Below, piece after piece: positions 30,525-41,572 of a stretch of 64,000 nucleotides of DNA. A model generated the notes under the pieces. It saw nothing but the letters and a program-made list of their open reading frames with translations. It had not been told where the DNA came from and made no database searches. Positions within the stretch are counted from its first letter, which is position 1, and each line of letters opens with the position of its first letter. Source of the DNA: Dioscorea cayenensis subsp. rotundata (lineage: Eukaryota > Streptophyta > Magnoliopsida > Dioscoreales > Dioscoreaceae). The translations under genes and the position numbers were made by a program. The stretch covers positions 18,181,688-18,245,687 of the forward strand of contig NC_052477.1 in assembly GCF_009730915.1 (NCBI RefSeq). The letters run 5' to 3'.

Positions 30525-32399
30525 TGACAAGGTCCCCTTGCGTATATTCCGCAAGTGCACGGGTTTGTCGAAGTAATAATCCTGGGTGAGCGGGTATCGA
30601 ATCCACAGGGAGTAGGGAGTAAAGACACTTAATTCGATTCTTAGCTATGTGGAATATCAACAATGATAAGTGTGACAATGATTCAATTCTCAACAATTAA
30701 AAGCAACAAGTAAGAGAGCAAAAGTAAGGAGAAGGCAAGGCAATCAATAAAGATGGGGTACTCGGATGATGCTTTACCTAGGATAATCGCTTCAAGTGCA
30801 AGAACTCTCTATTATGCTTCCTAATCAATGCAATGGTGAGTCGTGGAAATCCTTACATACATAGTCCCAAATCTAAGGTCAACTATGGCTAACTTTATTC
30901 ATGTCCCGGAGGAGAGATTAAATAACCTCTCAACCTCGCACTCGAATAAAGTTGCAATGAGCTCTAGGGATTCCAGGTGATAAATCTCTTCCTAATTATA
31001 GACCTAACCCTTTGGTCCAGGCGGAAGGTCCCTAACCACAATTAAGCCATAGATACTAAGATCCCCTCACCGCTTCACTCTGTTGCACGCGCAACTAAGC
31101 CCCAGCGGAGATTCATTCCTTAGACCATTCACTCTATTATGGCCGCAAAGAACTCGAGGAACGGAGGTAGAATCTATCACGTCGGAGGGGAAAGGGGACG
31201 CTCCTGTACCTCTTGACTCATCCTATCTACCCTCTCCAACCTAGCTTTGTCTAACGCTCGTGGTGTGTCACTCACTCACAAGGTTACCAACAAGAACTCT
31301 CAACCCTAGTGTCACCCTAGGGGAAATGTTCATATAATCAAGCATTCAAGGTTAGAACTCACAATAAACATCAATTTATTGAAAGCATAAAAAAAAAGTT
31401 CAATGAAACGAATACATCCTAGGGTTCACAATCACCCAAGTACCCACTAGGGGTTTAGCTCTCCATGGAGCTAAGTACAATCAAAGAAATTGAATGTAAA
31501 AGCAATGAATCCATAAAGAAACCCCCTCGATGGTCATGTCGATGGTCTTGTGGAGAATCCTCTACTCGTTGCAAGGGATCCTTTGTCCGGCCTAGGATAC
31601 ACCTCGTCGGATCGATGCCGACAAAAGCTCTCCCAATAACCTTCTTCCAAATGACGCGCGAAGTAAGAGCCGTAGAACCTCTCCAAAACCCTAGCCAATA
31701 CCCCTCAAAACCCTAGCCGAAGCCCTCTCTCAAGTTGGGGAAAAGATGGAGAAAAGAATACCAAAATCAGGGCTGAATCAACTTTAAAAAGGGCTGGAAT
31801 CGGGCGACTCCACGGGCGTGGATGGTACACGCGCCCGTGCAGAATTTCCACACGGCCGTGGATAATTTTCACACGTCCGTGTGGATTCTCTGTTTCTCTG
31901 ATTTCTCGGCCGGCTGTGAACAGTGCTACTACAGTACATGTTGCAGTTCTTTTCTACAATCTTCGACCTGAATAACTTCCCAATTCCATATTTTCATCGG
32001 GGTAACGCAAATGGGCACACATTTACGTCACTAATCACTTGCTTCTCCAATGATATACATGTTGGTGGAGCTCTCGTTCTTATGTGCATAAATTGGAATG
32101 CTCGAGTGTGACTGCCTTTGTGCCCCTCCAAATGGATGGGCTCACTCGAATGCAAGGAGGTTGGCACACACTCTAGCATCTCACACCTGACCTATGTCTT
32201 CGCGTTTGAAGCTTAGCAAGATTTCCTCCAAAATAGGTGCATTATGATCCACATTGGCCTATTTCCTTCATACTCGGCCTCACAACCCTACCTGCATAAA
32301 AGTAACATAAAAACACACATATTAGTGTAAAACCTAAGAAAAGTAACGCTCAACATAAGGAATGAACACTTCGCATTCATATCAATCAACCACTTATCA
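30525..32399 (-). mobile_element. Solo LTR B' inserted in B gag, minus strand
   Basis: The 1875-bp reversed B-type LTR starts TGACAAGGTCC and ends CACTTATCA (plus strand). The flanks GGGAT and AGGAT (30520-30524 and 32400-32404) are a near-match 5-bp duplication. Gag text before (LKMTRG) and after (DEQYKKFLSLFK) continues in order, so it is an insertion. It has only one LTR and no internal region, a solo LTR left by recombination. Confidence 0.85.
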
Positions 32400-32404
32400 A
32401 GGAT

Positions 32405-33217
32405 GAATAATACAAGAAGTTCCTGAGTTTGTTTAAGCAACTCCACATCAATATTCCTTTTGTTGAGGCATTGGCCCAAATGCCTAAGTATGCAAAGTTC
32501 TTGAAAGACTTGTTGACTAACAAGAGGAAGTTGGAGGAAAGTGCTTCAGTGATTTTAAATGCTTCATGCTCGGCAGTATTGCAAAAGAACATGCCGAATA
32601 AGAAGAAAGACCCGGGAAGCTTCATCATTCAGTTTAATATTGGCAATTTAGGTGAGGAAATGGCACTGGTGGACTCAGGGGCTAATATCAATGTCATGCC
32701 ATACACTTTCTTTCAAAAGCTAGGACGTGCTTGTCAAGCTGGACCGGATGACTTTGCAACTAGCGGACGAATAGTACGACATCCGAGAGGCATCATTGAA
32801 GACGTGCTTGTCAAGCTGGATAAGTACATTTTTCCCGTTGATTTTGTAGTGCTAGATGTCGATGAAGATGCGGATGTTCCCTTGATACTTGGGAGACCGT
32901 TCTTGCTTACTTCCAAAGCATTGATTGACATGGACGGCGGAGAGCTCACATTGAGAGTTGGAGATGATAAGCTCACATACCGCCTTGCTGAAGCCATATG
33001 GCATTCTCTTGATTTCGATGACACTTTATACTTTCTAGACACTACTGATGAGATTGTTGATGAATACATGCAGGAAATGTTCAATCCGGATCCGTATGAA
33101 GGGTTGTTCGACCAAGAGGAGGATTATGAAGAAGTAATGATGCTTGGTTTGACAGAAGAAGTACCATCTACCCCGGTAATCTTGAAGAAAGTGCTCCGGA
33201 AAAATGAAAATGGCTAG
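32405..33217 (+). pseudogene. B gag end and aspartic protease
   Basis: The frame from 32405 gives the Gag-protease junction (FLSLFKQLHINIPFVEALAQ and KFLKDLL), then ALVDSGANINVMPYTFFQKL with intact catalytic DSG. The segment RACQAGPDDFATSG departs from the MGEPRPTRMILQLGDRT seen in E, so it is damaged. VRHPRGIIEDVLVKLDKYIF and LILGRPFL are conserved. The last codons are in the Asp-Glu-rich tail. It stops at 33217. The first part of the protein is split by B'. Confidence 0.85.
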
Positions 33218-33734
33218 GAGACGCCACCGGAAACACTCCAAGGCTGTTGGAGACGTACGTGAACCGAAGAAGTTGGACGAATCATTGTTAGGTGGTCCGA
33301 AGCCCGATAATTCACCTTCTACCCTCAAGAGACTTTGCACATCATGCTTTCAAGCCATGGGTAAGAGGGCAACTTTCATTCATGAACCCTCGTGAGGTAA
33401 GACAAGGTATGTCAAGCTTAGTGACGTTAAATAAGCGCTTCTTGGGAGGCAACCCAAGTGTTTACTGTTTTCTTATTTTCCAGTTTAGTTTGTTTGCATG
33501 AATAAATTGTTAAGTGTTGGTGTCTTGATTTTTAGATGCTTTTGCTGAGATTTTCTTTTGGTCTTTGAATATATTCAGCGTGTGTTTTCATGAGGAATTG
33601 GCGAAGTTATGTCGTTTGAGCTTTATTCCATGTTTTTTATTGGTAAAACTTGTATACTAGGTAGTCTCTGAGTGTGTGAACATGTTCAGAAATTTTCTAC
33701 AGAGCCTGCAGGTTTTTCTAAGGCATACAGTGAA
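33218..33734 (+). other. B spacer after protease
   Basis: Non-coding. Contains TTAAATAAGCGCTTCTTGGG (about 33426-33445), equivalent to the A spacer motif. No pol motif found. Confidence 0.55.
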
Positions 33735-34290
33735 GACACACGGGCGTGTGGAATTTCCGCACCCCCGTCAAATTGTATTGCGAGCTCATCTAGAGAAGGT
33801 ACAGGGGCGTGCGGCTACCCCTGTGAATGACCATTGCGATTGTCCCACGCCCGTGGGTAATTCTTGCAGAGTTGGGCAGATTATCCCGAGAGCACACAGG
33901 GGCGTGGACTCGCCCCTATAGGTGACCTTGTGAAACACACACGGGCATGGGTAATTTCCACATGCCCGTGCGAAATTGTGCAGAGGAGTTCTCTCCATCT
34001 CGAGAAAACACAGGGGCGAGCGGATGCCCCTGTGAGTTGGCATGTGAATGTCCACGCACAGGCATGTAGAACACTTGGTATTTTTCTCGGATGTCCAGGG
34101 AAGCCACAGGGGCGTGCGGCTGCACCTGTGGGTCGGGCGCACGGGCGTGGGTATTTTATATACGCCCGTGCGAGAGCAGTCAGAGTCGAAGGAGTATTTT
34201 CCCAAGAGCGCACAGGGGTGTGCGTGCGCCCTAGTGGCTCTCTTGTAATGAGGTGCACGGGCGTGGGCAATTTCCACACGCCCGTATGGA
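33735..34290. repeat. Palindromic GGGCGTG/CACGCCC module array (B)
   Basis: More than ten GGGCGTG- or CCCGTG-centred inverted repeats, such as ACACGGGCGTGTGG, CAGGGGCGTGCGG, CACGGGCGTGGG and CACACGCCCGT, often joined by AATTTCC spacers. One further copy lies at 34650-34684. Several overlapping frames are open on both strands because of this composition; their peptides are low complexity and not considered genes. Confidence 0.8.
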
Positions 34291-34740
34291 TGCACAGAAC
34301 GCCAAGGGGTGCGAGTTCTTTTTAAAAAAGATTAGTTTGTCTCCCTCTTCACATCCTCTATTCGTTTGGAAACATTCTCACATCAGTCTCCGACTCCATA
34401 GCGCTAATTTGGTAGGTTTTTTGCTCAGTTTTTTGGCCGGTTCTTCATTTTCTCATCCCATCTCGTCAGTAAGCCCTATTTATCATTTTCTTTGCCAATT
34501 CATGGTTTTCATCGTTTAATCTGGTTAATAATGCTTCATTTATTCAATTAGAAAGATGATTTATGTTTAGACCGATGTAGAAGTGAATTCACGGTGTATT
34601 TTTGGATTCTTGAAGTGCGGCCGTGCGGTTTTCACACCCTGTGGATCCACACGGGCGTGCGGAAATTCCACACGACCGTGTGGATTTCTACAGCATTAGT
34701 TTATCAACTTGTTTGATTGATTTCGTTTTAAATTTTGCAG
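34291..34740 (+). other. B spacer before ORF2
   Basis: CT-rich leader-like sequence, then two more palindrome modules (34650-34684) and a T-rich tract ending TTTTGCAG at 34740, a good splice acceptor directly before the ORF2 start. Confidence 0.55.
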
Positions 34741-34743
34741 ATT

Positions 34744-36098
34744 ATGGCACCTCGGTCGAAGAAGCAAGCTGATAAGAGGCCGCGTGAGTCATCCTCTGAG
34801 CCTGAGGGCATGAGTTTCGCGATTCCAGAGCATCATGTTCGCTATGAGCGCTTGTCGAGACTCCAGTTCGGACAGACTCGATTCCTGGACACGAGTATAC
34901 TGAGAGATCTACAGCAGGGAGATGAGCTCGCTAATGAGGTTGAGGATCTCGTTTCAACAGGTGGTTGTAGGCAGTTATTGATGATTAGAGAGCCAGCCAT
35001 CCGAGAGTTTGCTCTGGAGGTGCTATCATCATTCGAGTTCGATAGATCTTACGCGAGCTTCAACATTTTGGACACCATTCAGTTTAGAGCACTTGGACAC
35101 CACCATAGCTTGAGCATCACTCAGTTTTCAGTTATGCTTGGCTTGATGAGGAGGCATTCACAGACACTGTGGAGTACTGTCAGTTACCGACTGATTACCC
35201 TGGCGCCTTGACCCCGCAGAGAGCTTACAGAGTACTATGTGGTCAGGGTCAGTATGAGCCGGGGGTGTCCAAGGCCACGTGCCTTTCTTGACCTGCATAC
35301 AGATATTTACATGCTATCATGAGTAGGTCGGTGAATGGCTGTGGTGATAGCACTGGTGTTCTGAGCCGGCAGGAGCTTCTATATTTGTACTCGATGGTAT
35401 AGCGCGTACCGATTCACTTAGGACACATCATGGCAGAGTACATCAGACATCAGGGGCATTATGCTAGACTGGGAGCGATCTTCTCGGGCCCCTACATTAC
35501 GAGATTAGTGCTGGGCATGGGTCTCTTGGATTCGATTCGTGGGGCTGAGAAGACGAGTATACCTACTCCCTTGAGTTTAGAGACACTGAGATTGATGGGG
35601 ATGGTCCGTAGAGTTCAGACAGGGGTTTATGTGTTTGTATTACCAGCTCCAGAGATAGCTGAGGGTGAGGGTGATCCTGCCGAGGCTTCCCGACTGCTCC
35701 CCTGACCGCTCCCCGACCCTTAGTCGAGCCGATGGAGACCGAGGCACCTTTTGGCGGTGAGGGGCGCTCCCCGTGACGTATGTTTTCACCATCTCGAGCC
35801 CATGATCGCTTCGAGAGGCTTGAGAATACGGTGGGAGTGATATGGACAGAGGTGGCTAAGACTTGAGCAGAGATTGCCGAGATTAGGGCTACGCAGGTCA
35901 CTTAGTACACAGAGTTCATGGCACGTTTTGACGTATTACAGCAGATCTTAAAGCGAGACGTTGCCTCATCATTTGTCTTGTGTCCGAGGACTCCTCAGGC
36001 TCCCTCGGCACCTCCAGCATCCCCATCGCCTATACCAGCACCGGTGGATCCACCTTTTGTTTCTCCACCACCAGTAGCAGAAGAGGAGCTGACATAGC
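34744..36098 (+). pseudogene. B ORF2, Athila ORF-1-like protein in the envelope position
   Basis: The ATG at 34744 begins MAPRSKKQADKRPRES. Text that resembles the Athila ORF-1 family (Pfam ATHILA) follows: RFLDTSILRDLQQGDELANE, REPAIREFALEVLSSFEFD, then IQFRALGHHHSLSITQFSVM. The frame breaks after codon 155 or so (35211). Frame 35430-35705 supplies MAEYIRHQGHYARLGAIFSG and YITRLVLGMGLLDSI. This frame sits after pol in Athila and its function is uncertain; it is sometimes compared with envelope. A splice acceptor just before it fits expression from a spliced RNA. Stops make it a pseudogene. Confidence 0.65.
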
Positions 36099-37349
36099 GC
36101 GACACCGACACTTGACTTTACATTATTTTCCTTTTATGCATTTTATTTTTAAACTTGTTAACTCAGAAAGGATTCTCCTTCTGAGTTTATTTTCATTTTG
36201 CATCTCGGGTTGTATTCATTGTTTATCTTTTATATATACTCTAGATATTTTGTTTTTATTGAGCTTCACTGAACCCCCTCGTGTATGCGTGTAGATGGTC
36301 TTGTCATCATGGGAATTGAGACTTAGTCATGGGCACGTCCAAGGTGCTTCGGCACTTGGCCACGTGAGCTTCACAACCCGTCGGAACATTACTCCCAAGG
36401 ACTTAGCTCTATCAAACGCGACACTAGGTGTTAGGGGAGTATTGTTTTGATTGCTTCTCCCACATCTATTTTTTAATGAAATACATTTTGAGTGAGCTTG
36501 CATGTGTACATTGGGGACAATGTACAACTTAAGTGTGGGGGGGAGTTTCATAGTGCGCACATCCTTTTTATTGTTCTTGATTGATATACATGCTCACATA
36601 GCCAATGGCAGTTCACCTTAGTTACAATGATTGTATTCTTGAGTTTAGGAGAAAATTTTAACATTGAATGGTTTCATGCTCTAGTTCTTGCTTGAATTTC
36701 TTTGAATTTTTACCCGATATATACTTGTTACACTACTCACTTATTAGACTCTTTTGGAAACTCAAGTTTGATGTTAAAGGGACTAGTTATAGTTGTTTCT
36801 TGTGTTAAATTCTAAAAAAAAAAATTGGAAAAGAAGGAACAAATAGTTTTATTGTTTATTTGTGCTTGTTGGGTGGAAAGAGCTACCACCTATGAAGTAT
36901 GAAGCTACTCTCATAAGTCAGATACTAGATGCCCTAATGAGAGAAAGATCTATCTCATAGGATGAGTGAAATCTACCACTCTGGTAGAAAGAGCTACCAC
37001 CTCGAAAGTGTGAAAGCCACCTTAGCAGCCTCTTTGGAAAGGGCTACCTTAGAGGATGTGTGAAGCTACTACCATCTTTAAAAGTGTTGTCACTTTTGTA
37101 GATAAATAAGTCCCTTGTACTTAGAACTTTGAGGAGTATACCTTGGGTTGTTTTGAGTGAGTTCACACACGTACACGATTTCGGGTTTGTTGTCCTTTTT
37201 GATTCACGTTTTTAGCTAGAGCTTTGATCTTTCATATTTAGTGTTGAAATTTCCCTTACTTGTAAAATGCTCTCTTTGTATACTTTAGTGAACCTAAGGC
37301 TAAGCACTTTCAATATTTCCTTCATCTATGCACAGAATGTCTAATTTTT
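36099..37349 (+). other. B 3' internal non-coding region
   Basis: Holds the inverted repeat at 36505-36526 followed by TTAAGTGTGGGGGGGAG, an A-run near 36816, and a stretch (36880-37110) with repeated words GAGCTACCACC and GTGTGAAGC. No protein motif found. Confidence 0.55.
36505..36543. repeat. Conserved inverted repeat and G-rich tract (B)
   Basis: TGTACATTG-GGGA-CAATGTACA with perfect arms, followed by AAGTGTGGGGGGGA. The purine tract resembles a polypurine tract but is about 850 bp before the LTR, so it may be an internal or ancestral one. Confidence 0.8.
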
Positions 37350-37372
37350 TTCTTGAGGACAAGTAAAAGCTT

Positions 37373-37387
37373 AAGTGTGGGAGAGTT
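37373..37387 (+). other. B polypurine tract
   Basis: AAGTGTGGGAGAGTT directly precedes the 3' LTR. Same position and style as in A. Confidence 0.7.
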
Positions 37388-40300
37388 TGATAAGTGCTTG
37401 TGCGATATGAATGCGAAGCGTTCATTCCTTATATTGAGCATTACTTTTCTCGGGTTTTTACACTAATATGTGTGTTTTTATATTACTTTCGTGCAGGTAA
37501 GGTTGTGAGGTTGAGTATGAAGGAAAGAAGCCAATGTGGATCGTAATGCACCGATTTTCGAGGAAATCTTACTAAGGTTCAAACGCGAAGACATAGGTCG
37601 GGTGTGAGATGCTAGAGTGTGTGCCAAACTCCTCGTATTCTAGTTGGCACATCCATTTGGAGGGGCACAAGGGCAGTCACACTCGAGCATTCCGACTTAT
37701 ACACGTAGAACACGAGCTCCACCAACTTGTCTATTATTGAAGAAGCAAGTGATCCACGACATGAACGTGTGCCCATTTGCGTTACCCCAAAGAAAGTATG
37801 GATTCGGGAAGCTATTCAGGCCGGATACTGCAGAAGAGCAATGAAGCAAAGTACTGTAGCAGCACTGTTCACAGCCGACCGAGAAAACAGGAATTCAGAG
37901 AATCTACACGGGCGTGTGGAAATTATCCACGCCCGTGTGGAAATTCCAAATGGGCGTGTGAAAAATCCACAAGCCCGTGTAGTCACCCGACTCCAGCCAT
38001 ATATATAACCGATTCAGCCCCGATTTCAGTATTCTTTTCTCCATCTTTTCCCCAACTTGAGAGAGGGCTTCGGCTAGGGTTTTGGAGAGGTTCTACGGCT
38101 CCAACATCGCACGTTGTTTGGAAGAAGGTTATTGGGAGAGCTTTCGTCGGCACCGATCCGGTGAGGTGTATCCTAGGCCGGACAAAGGATCCCTTGCGAC
38201 GAGTAGAGGATTCTCTACAAGACCATCGACATGACTATCGAGGGGGGTTTTCTATGGATTCATTGCTTTTACATTCTATTTCTTTGATTGTATTTAGCTC
38301 CATGGAGAGCTAAACCCCTAGTGGGTACTTGGGTATTTGTGAACCCTAGGATGTATTTGTTTCATTGAATCTTTTTAATATGCTTTCAATTAATTGATGT
38401 TTATTGTGAGTTCCAACCTTGAATTCTTGATTGTATGAATATTTCCCCTAGAGTGACACTAGGGTTGAGAGTTCTCATTGGTAACCTTGTGAGTGAGTGA
38501 CACACCACGAGCGTTAGACAAAGCTAGGTTGGAGAGGGTTGAGAGGGTGAGTCGAGAGGTACAGGAGCGTCCCCTTTCTCCTCCGACGTGATAGATTCTA
38601 TCTCCGTTCCTCGAGTTTTTTGCTACCATAATAGAGTGAATGGTCTAAGGGATGACCCTCTGCTGGGGCTTAGTTGCGAGTGCAACGGAGTGAAGCGTTG
38701 AGGTGATCTTAGTATGTAGGGCTTAATCATGGTTAGGGACCTTCCTCCTGGACCAAAGGGTTAGGTCTAAAATTAGGAAGAGATTTATCACTTGGGAACC
38801 CTAGAGCTCATTGCAACTCTATGCGAGTGCAAGATGTTGAGATTGTTCGATTTCTACTCCGGGACAGGTATAGAGTTAGGCATAGTTGACCTTAGATTTG
38901 GGACTATGTAATGAAGGATTTCCATGACTTACTATTGCATTGATTAGGAAGCATAATAGAGGGTTCTTGCACTTGAAGCGGTCGTCCTAGGCGGAGCATT
39001 ATCCGAGTACCCCATCTTTATCGATTGCCTTACCTTCTCCTTTACTCGTGCTCTATTACTTGTTGATTTTACTTGTGAGAATTGAATCATTGTCACACTT
39101 ATTGATGAGTGCGATCCGCAAGTGCACGGAGTCGTCAAGTAATGCCTCTCGTGCGAGCACGAAAGGGTCATATTCCCTGGGCCCAAGGATCTACCCTTAC
39201 TTCCTCTTCGCTTATTGTCTAGCCGAAAGATTCGAAAGGTTTCCCAAATCTATTAATTTAAATAAGATAACTACAAGTGGAGACTACAATACAGAGAGGG
39301 GTATAAAATCAGGGGAAAGGAACGGTCACGGATGCGGATTCCCTAGGGGCTATTAAAGTGCACAGGATGCTAAGAATGTCATGCAATTGAAGGTTTGGAC
39401 CTAGAGATTTCCTAGATTAGGTCAACCCGATGGTCACGGCCATTGACCCCTAATCCGGTATAAGTATTGACACGAATTTCTTCCGATCAAATCCTCATAC
39501 GATTGCATTAACAAGTGGGAAATCCCTAATTAGAGCCGGAACACAACTTGGTCTAGCCCCTAATGGTGGAGGGGTACAGAATACCCGATGGTCACGGCGT
39601 ATTCGTACATGAATCCCTTCCAAACTTGGTGTGTCTAGTACAAGGGCGATGGTCACGCTACCAAGTACAACCTAGCAGTTGGTTTACAGAGTTCTCATGT
39701 AAGCAACACATCAAATGCACCAAGAATGAATCTCAAAACACAACAATTGCAATAAACAAACTTAAATCATCCAAATACACAAGTTCACCCCAAGGTTCAC
39801 CGGCATCCGGTGACCTTGGGGTCTACTCGTCCATACAAACAAATCTAAGCAACAAATCCATGCAAACAACTACAAATGGCATAATAAAAACTGCCTCAAA
39901 CAATGGAAGAAGGAAGACAAGCCAAGCTAGGTGGAAAGGCTTCCACGGACGCCGCAATGGGGGCGGCTTCCCTCGTCGTCTACAAACTCCCAAAGAAGAG
40001 ATCGATGAAGATCTAGCCAAATCCGAGCTTCTCCCTTAGATTTCCCTTCTCCAAAACATGTAATCTTGCCTCTCAAAGACTGGTGAAAATCGGCTTGAAG
40101 AACTCTCCCAAAAACTCCTCTCCTTGCCCTAGAAGAAATCAGCTTCTTATATACCCCGTCAGTCCATGCGGGCTCTATGCGCCCCATGCGGACGCATGGA
40201 GCCCGTGAAGCTCACAGCCAAATGCCCAAAAACCTGCCGGTGATACAGTGTTTTTGCTATAGTAACCGAGGCTTGAGAATTCCCAGCAAACCTCACGGGC

Positions 40301-40742
40301 ATCCATGCGGGCGCGTGGAGCCCGTGAAACTCCCGACCCAAATGGCGCAGCAGAAGAACAATGACCGCTACGATGTCGCTACATGTTGTCGCTACGGTGC
40401 CGGGACCCCAAAAAAATGCCGCTTTTTGATGTCGAATTCATCCGATTTTGCATTTTTGAGCATTGTTTGACTCATTTAAGACCGCAACATCGAAAATAAC
40501 CAATTTAGACATAAAAAGCGGGCATCAATTCGTTAACATATTCACAAAAGATACAAGATTAATACATATAAAATACATACATTTAGGCGTTTATCACTTA
40601 TCACTATTGATTTTTCACATAGCTAAGAAGCGGGTTAAGTGTTTTTATTCCCTACTCCCTGTGGATTCGATACCCGCTCATCCGGGATTATTACCTCGAC
40701 AAACCTGTGCACTTGCGGGATATACTCAAGTTGACCTTGTCA
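37388..40742 (+). repeat. B 3' LTR, interrupted by D1
   Basis: TGATAAGTGCTTGTGCG to TGACCTTGTCA. Matches the 5' LTR after removal of D1 (39103-40596) and its CTTAT duplication. Carries CACGGGCGTGTGG and CACGCCCGTGTGG modules at 37906-37980 and a TATATATAA box at 38000. Confidence 0.85.
39103..40596 (-). mobile_element. Solo LTR D1, minus strand
   Basis: 1494 bp from TGATGAGTGCG to GTTTATCA with a 5-bp duplication CTTAT (39098-39102 and 40597-40601). On the minus strand it starts TGATAAACGCCTAAATG and ends like the other LTRs. Contains three GATGGTCACGG/C words, CTACAGT-type words and inverted repeats GCGGGCTCTATG / CATGCGGGCGCGTGG with GGAGCCCGTG (40168-40330). No internal region. Confidence 0.88.
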
Positions 40743-41231
40743 GGGGTTAGGATCCTTCGCCAGGAATTAGGGTTGGATCAATCTTTAGGAATCAGATACA
40801 CCCCTTGGAATCCCTAGAGTGCTTTGCGGTCATATGTGGTGTGAGGTGTTGAGATTGAGCAATTTCTCCTCCGGGACCTCGTAGGGGACTAGTATCGGTG
40901 ATCGGGAGGCCGGATCTAATTATATTTTGATTTCCACGACTTAACTGACTCTTCATAGAAACACTTTGCTCATTCGGTACCTAATACATGAATCCTATGG
41001 AGAGCATTGCCCGAATACCCCACTTTTACTGATTGAGATCTCCCTCCATTTCACGCATATTCGTCTCCAGTATTCATTTCGTTTGCACATTAGATCACCA
41101 CACCTTTCCATTTATCATTAGGCTAGAAAGCAGAGAAGAAGTTAGTACTAGTAACTCTGTTCCCTGTGGATTCGACTACCTAACTCACCGGGTATTTTAT
41201 TACTTCGACACTTGTGCACTTGCGGTTTACA
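40743..41231 (+). repeat. Family C LTR, third segment
   Basis: Continues the C LTR after B. It ends TGTGCACTTGCGGTTTACA at 41231. The minus-strand piece at 52086 starts with the complement TGTAAACCGC, confirming the boundary. The three C segments total about 1.7 kb, a normal LTR length here. The flanking bases ATGTG (left) and CACAT (right) are not a direct duplication. Confidence 0.65.
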
Positions 41232-41372
41232 CACATATTCAGACATGTCAGTAACTCACATCAATCATTAATCAATGCTAGAAAAATCTGACAAGAAGAA
41301 ACAAGCCATCATTGGTAACACTAGCATGTAAACAATGATCCAAATACATGAAATAAACAAATACATGAATAC
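41232..41372. other. Unassigned spacer between C LTR and E LTR
   Basis: 140 bp of A-rich sequence that is not part of the recognised LTRs. No primer site follows the C LTR, so C is not a 5' LTR here. May be host DNA or remnant of another element. Confidence 0.4.
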
Positions 41373-41572
41373 CGAGGGGGTTTTCTGATGGATTACATGC
41401 TTTTACTTTCGATTTCATTAATGATTGTATCTTGCTCAATGGAGAGCTAAACCCCCTACTGGGTACTTGGACTTGTAAACCCTAGGATATTATTGTTCCA
41501 TTGACTTTTTATTATGTCTTCCTTAATTGATGTCTTTAATTGAGTTCCAATCTTGAATGCTTGTTGAATGAT

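Larger units (their letters stand above)
26954..40742 (+). mobile_element. Family B: non-autonomous Athila-type retrotransposon
   Basis: 5' LTR 26954-28804 (1851 bp) and 3' LTR 37388-40742 (about 1.86 kb without the D1 insertion). It has a tRNA-Asp-type primer site, gag interrupted by a reversed solo LTR (B'), protease with intact DSGA, a palindromic module array, an Athila ORF-1-like frame, an inverted repeat and a purine tract. No reverse transcriptase, RNase H or integrase is found between 33217 and 34740, where pol should lie. It is inserted in the family C LTR. Confidence 0.85.

Noticed and set aside
30202..30696. 164-codon minus-strand frame over the gag tail of B and the solo LTR B'
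   Set aside because: It spans the junction between gag antisense and an inserted LTR, so it is accidental.
33676..34325. Several frames over 100 codons on both strands around the palindromic array, with repeated HGRVEI- and HTPVW-like peptides
   Set aside because: Peptides are translations of the GGGCGTG/CACGCCC palindromes and their AATTCC spacers; open on both strands because of composition.
34744..36098. Reading ORF2 as a true envelope glycoprotein
   Set aside because: No signal peptide, transmembrane segment or fusion-peptide-like stretch is visible; similarity is to Athila ORF-1-type text, and it is broken.
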